Assembly (NCBI GenBank): GCA_019694465.1
Contig: JAIBBV010000044.1
Span: 1 to 34,034, forward strand
Direction of reading: 5' to 3'
DNA length: 34,034 nucleotides
From: Oligoflexia bacterium
GTDB lineage: Bacteria > Bdellovibrionota_C > UBA2361 > JAFLCA01
Positions 31,147 through 34,034 of this stretch are shown in pieces (position 1 is the stretch's first letter; every line of letters begins with the position of its first letter). Under the pieces are notes generated by a model. The model made no database searches. It saw nothing but the letters and a program-made list of their open reading frames with translations, and was not told the DNA's origin. The position numbers and the translations under genes are program-made.

Positions 31147-32535
31147 TTACTTATGGCGGATGAGCTGAGCACCTGCAACCCGCACAATATCTGAATTTAG
31201 GTAAAACTCGCGCAATTTACTCATAAGTTCTTTGTCACTTGCCTCACACTTGGTAGCTAAACCCTCCATCTGATCAAGCAGCTCTTGCAGAGTGGGATGC
31301 ATTCTAGCCGGCGCATCCTGGGTTGGCTCATGTTTTGACAAAACTACCTGACCTCCGTAACGCCTCAAGGCGTACTTTTTAAGGCGCTCATCCATCTGAG
31401 CGTCATCGCCGCTTCCCTTTACATAATTTGCAAGCTGATAGCGTATAAGTAGAGCCAAGCCGTCCTTGTCGGCGAGCTTAGTTAAATCAGAACTATCACC
31501 TGTATGGATCGCGCTGGCCAAAGCCTCTCGCACATCAAAGTCGAGCTTGAAAATATGCTGTTCAACATCGCAGTACGGCTTGCCCCAAAAAGTATCCAGC
31601 GACATAGCCTTAAATTCATCCTGGGCCAGTTTGGCCTTCTTCAGCCATGCCTCGTCGTGCGGTTGCTCTGGAGATATAAAAAACGATGCTCCAGCCTTTT
31701 TTATAGCAGTAATGGCCGCCCTGCCCTTGCCCGCATCGTAGCGAGCCAGATCGACCCAAAGTGAATAATTGCGATTTACATCTAGCAACGTGTACGGAAC
31801 CCGCCTGGTTCGCTCCCCTTCCACTTCGTCGTAATTTGGCTCAAGCGCCCATATTACTTCCGGCTTACGAGCCAAGCGCTCATACGGACGCCCCTCATAG
31901 GTATCCATTGTAACACAATTGGTCTTGAACTTATCTCGCAGTAGCTCACACAGATGTAGAGTCAGCAGAACGTCAGCACGGGCTTCATGCGCCTGAGCTC
32001 CTGACAGCAGGCCAAATTCATGCCCGAGCGCCTCTAGACGCAAAGAACGCCGCTTTTTGCCATCCTTGTCAGTTACTACTGGAAAGGGAAATTCAGGTTT
32101 GGAGCACACAAGCTTTTTGACAGCTAAAAAAACATCGCGCTCAATCAATCTATCTTTCCACGCAAATGGATCGAATCCATTCCTGATCCAAGAAGTCCGC
32201 AAATAGCTGTAGTCAAACTTGCTCGAATTAAAACCGATCAGCGCAATTGGCATTTGGGCATCTGCAACGCAATCGCTTAAAAACTTGTGAATCCTAGCTA
32301 AGGCTTGCCGTTCGCTATCTTGCGCACGCTGCTGGTGCAGCACGACATCAGTTTTATTTGCCAGAATAGCTCCAGGACTCGGGAGCTGTAGCCGTGAAAT
32401 GCGAACTAAACCTGAGGACTCTGAAATTGGCTCAAGCCGCTCATTCACAAAAATGAAGCAATAATTGAGAATTTGCCCAATTAGCTCTGAATCTGAAGTC
32501 TCTAAATCGTAGAATATGGCGCGCACGCGCGCCAT
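31147..32535 (-). CDS. sbcB: Exonuclease I (3'-5' ssDNA exonuclease)
   Basis: Exonuclease I degrades single-stranded DNA 3' to 5' in mismatch repair and recombination. The 462-residue protein (E. coli ExoI has 475) has an N-terminal DEDDh nuclease domain: D10 and E12 in IFYDLETS, D108 in FNSSKFDYSYLR, and H183 and D188 in AHEARADVLLTL. The middle and C-terminal parts follow ExoI, with the helical C-terminus (KYALRRYGGQVVL) corresponding to the YRARNFPG region of E. coli. The ATG at 32535 follows the dehydrogenase stop by one base, with an AAGG about ten bases earlier inside that gene, so translation is probably coupled. DnaQ-type exonucleases are excluded by the length and the C-terminal region. 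Confidence 0.88.
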   Translation of the reverse strand: MARVRAIFYDLETSDSELIGQILNYCFIFVNERLEPISESSGLVRISRLQLPSPGAILANKTDVVLHQQRAQDSERQALARIHKFLSDCVADAQMPIALIGFNSSKFDYSYLRTSWIRNGFDPFAWKDRLIERDVFLAVKKLVCSKPEFPFPVVTDKDGKKRRSLRLEALGHEFGLLSGAQAHEARADVLLTLHLCELLRDKFKTNCVTMDTYEGRPYERLARKPEVIWALEPNYDEVEGERTRRVPYTLLDVNRNYSLWVDLARYDAGKGRAAITAIKKAGASFFISPEQPHDEAWLKKAKLAQDEFKAMSLDTFWGKPYCDVEQHIFKLDFDVREALASAIHTGDSSDLTKLADKDGLALLIRYQLANYVKGSGDDAQMDERLKKYALRRYGGQVVLSKHEPTQDAPARMHPTLQELLDQMEGLATKCEASDKELMSKLREFYLNSDIVRVAGAQLIRHK

Positions 32536-32536
32536 T

Positions 32537-34034
32537 CTATACAGCCTTAACTAGCTCTGCCAAGAAGTCCGATAGCTCAACTGAACTACGCTTATGGGAA
32601 CCGGTTGCCGGACTGGCGCTAGCGGACCGTCCAATAAAGCTTGCGTTCAAACCCAATTCGCTATGCAGCAGGGGTTGAATATAGTTCCAGGCGCCCATGT
32701 TTCGAGGCTCCTCCTGAACCCAAATGCACTCCTTAACTCCCTTTGGCATATGGGCCATGAGTTCCTTAGCCGGGAAGGGATACAATTGCTCAACTCGCAA
32801 TACTCGTGCTGCTTTCTTAGATTTCTCGAGAGCGCCTGCTACATCGTAGTACACACGCCCGGAGCAAAGAACTAGGCTGCCGGCACCCTTTCCGAAGTCA
32901 TTTGCAAGCACAGGCTCGAACCGGCCAGAGCTCAGTTCAAGCAGAGAGCACGCTGCTTGCGGCAAACGCAACAAGCTCTTGGGTGTCATAACCACCAAGG
33001 GCCGTTTTATTTCGACTAACGCTTGCTGCCTCAACAGATGAAACTGCTGAGCGGCATAACTTGGATAAGCCACCATCCAGTTATTCTCTGCGCTCAACTG
33101 TAGGTAGCGCTCAAGCCGCGCACTGGAGTGCTCTGGCCCCTGCCCTTCAAATCCATGCGGTAACATTAGGACCAAACCAGAAAGCTCGCCCCACTTGGCC
33201 TCTGAACTTGCCAGGAATTGATCAATTATTACCTGAGCTCCATTCGCAAAGTCCCCAAACTGGCCCTCCCAAAGTACAAGACTTTGACGGGCAATGGTTG
33301 AGTAGCCGAACTCAAAACCCATTACTCCGGCTTCCGAGAGCACGCTATTATAAACCTCAAATGGCGCAGCCCCTTCGGCCATTAACTGCGAATATGGAGC
33401 GTAAGCTTTCTGAGTAGAGTAATCTCGCAGCAGTAGATGGCGCTGACTAAACGTGCCTCGACCTGAGTCCTGACCACTCAGGCGAACACGAACACCTTCA
33501 CTAACAAGAGAACCAAAAGCCAAGGCCTCCGCAAGTCCCCAATCTATTCCGGAGCCACTGCGCACAGCCTCTAAGCGCTTCTCTAAAATCTTTGCCAACT
33601 TAGGATGCGGCTTAAAATCATCCGGATATTCAGCGAATGTACGAGCTATGCGCTCTAAACGCTCAGCCGCGACAGCTGTAGAAGGCGGCGGCGGTCTTAG
33701 CATTCCGTGCACTGCACAAGCTGGACCCTGTGCTAAAGGCTTTTTCGCCTTACGTGCAGCCTGAAAGCGCTCACCGAAATCCTTGCGCACTGCGGAGAAC
33801 TCGCCCTCGTCTATAAGAGCCTGCTCCTTTAAGGTCGCGGCATAAATTTCCGGCAGAGTCTTCTTGGCCTGCACCTCAGAATACATTAAAGGCTGAGTAA
33901 AGGTCGGATCGTCGCCCTCATTGTGGCCATAGCGCCGGTAGCCGATCAGATCGATAAAGAAATCGCGCTTGAAATGATTGCGATAGGCGAGCGCCATGCG
34001 CGCCACGCGGAGACAGGCCACTGGGTCGTCGCTG
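32537..34034 (-). CDS. sucA: 2-oxoglutarate dehydrogenase E1 component, C-terminal part (5' truncated by window)
   Basis: This thiamine-diphosphate enzyme decarboxylates 2-oxoglutarate for the TCA cycle. Only the C-terminal half is present; the frame stays open to the window edge, where it reads SDDPVACLRVARMALAYRN. Signatures are YRRYGHNEGDDPTFTQP (HNE motif), GFEFGYSTIARQSLVLWEGQFGDF, VLMLPHGFEGQGPEHSSARLER, and near the end VWVQEEPRN-type text (IWVQEEPRNMGAWNYI). These are specific for the 2-oxoglutarate type and not for pyruvate E1. A short low-complexity run (PPPPSTAVAAERLERIAR) divides two parts. The stop is one base before the sbcB ATG. sucB and lpd are not within the window. Confidence 0.96.
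   Translation of the reverse strand, partial: SDDPVACLRVARMALAYRNHFKRDFFIDLIGYRRYGHNEGDDPTFTQPLMYSEVQAKKTLPEIYAATLKEQALIDEGEFSAVRKDFGERFQAARKAKKPLAQGPACAVHGMLRPPPPSTAVAAERLERIARTFAEYPDDFKPHPKLAKILEKRLEAVRSGSGIDWGLAEALAFGSLVSEGVRVRLSGQDSGRGTFSQRHLLLRDYSTQKAYAPYSQLMAEGAAPFEVYNSVLSEAGVMGFEFGYSTIARQSLVLWEGQFGDFANGAQVIIDQFLASSEAKWGELSGLVLMLPHGFEGQGPEHSSARLERYLQLSAENNWMVAYPSYAAQQFHLLRQQALVEIKRPLVVMTPKSLLRLPQAACSLLELSSGRFEPVLANDFGKGAGSLVLCSGRVYYDVAGALEKSKKAARVLRVEQLYPFPAKELMAHMPKGVKECIWVQEEPRNMGAWNYIQPLLHSELGLNASFIGRSASASPATGSHKRSSVELSDFLAELVKAV

Noticed and set aside
1..34034. CRISPR array or restriction/defence island
   Set aside because: No regularly spaced repeats and no cas, methylase, toxin-antitoxin or other known defence genes were seen on either strand.

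Overview
The window reads as chromosomal DNA of a free-living Gram-negative, respiring bacterium. An Omp85-type outer-membrane barrel and several lipobox-bearing lipoproteins point to an outer membrane. A 2-oxoglutarate dehydrogenase E1, a thiolase and two acyl-CoA dehydrogenases point to acyl-CoA oxidation and a TCA cycle. A full-size primary sigma factor, GreA and DnaG are housekeeping genes. Base composition is close to balanced throughout. The mix (archaeal-type class I aldolase, secreted proteases, an FG-GAP propeller protein) would suit a deltaproteobacterial-type or Bdellovibrionota-like lineage, but I cannot fix the taxon from sequence reading alone. No rRNA, tRNA, CRISPR array, prophage or insertion sequence was found.

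Region 1-8407 is a dense plus-strand housekeeping block: the 3' end of carB, greA, a thiolase overlapping dnaG by four bases, rpoD with an unusually charged N-terminus, a small fibronectin-like lipoprotein, and dapB. Region 8408-13604 holds an IclR regulator, an acyl-CoA dehydrogenase, a free-standing HPt phosphotransfer protein, a convergent lipoprotein metallopeptidase, a class I fructose-bisphosphate aldolase and an A-type Fe-S carrier. The aldolase and the Fe-S carrier each have a perfect dyad in their promoter region.

Region 13605-20193 is more accessory: a small lipoprotein, a tiny open frame after a strong hairpin, a protein with the catalytic spacing of a protein kinase but little else in common, a secreted subtilase, a possible HDOD-like protein, and about 600 bp with no gene but several inverted repeats. 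These repeats lead into a compact unit (promoter, ribosome site, 24-residue basic peptide, strong terminator). Region 20194-27549 encodes envelope and secreted proteins (metzincin protease, Omp85 barrel, seven-bladed FG-GAP protein) around a second, long-chain-type acyl-CoA dehydrogenase.

Region 27550-34034 is all on the minus strand: a small charged protein, a lone tyrosine recombinase whose upstream side carries two large inverted repeats, an MFS-like transporter, a J-domain protein, an exonuclease I homologue, and the C-terminal part of 2-oxoglutarate dehydrogenase E1. The exonuclease start codon follows the dehydrogenase stop by one base.

The most promising leads for undescribed biology are the 24-residue basic peptide unit with its structured upstream region, the kinase-fold protein with its small upstream frame, and the lone recombinase with its paired inverted repeats. 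No complete new multi-gene system is demonstrated here.
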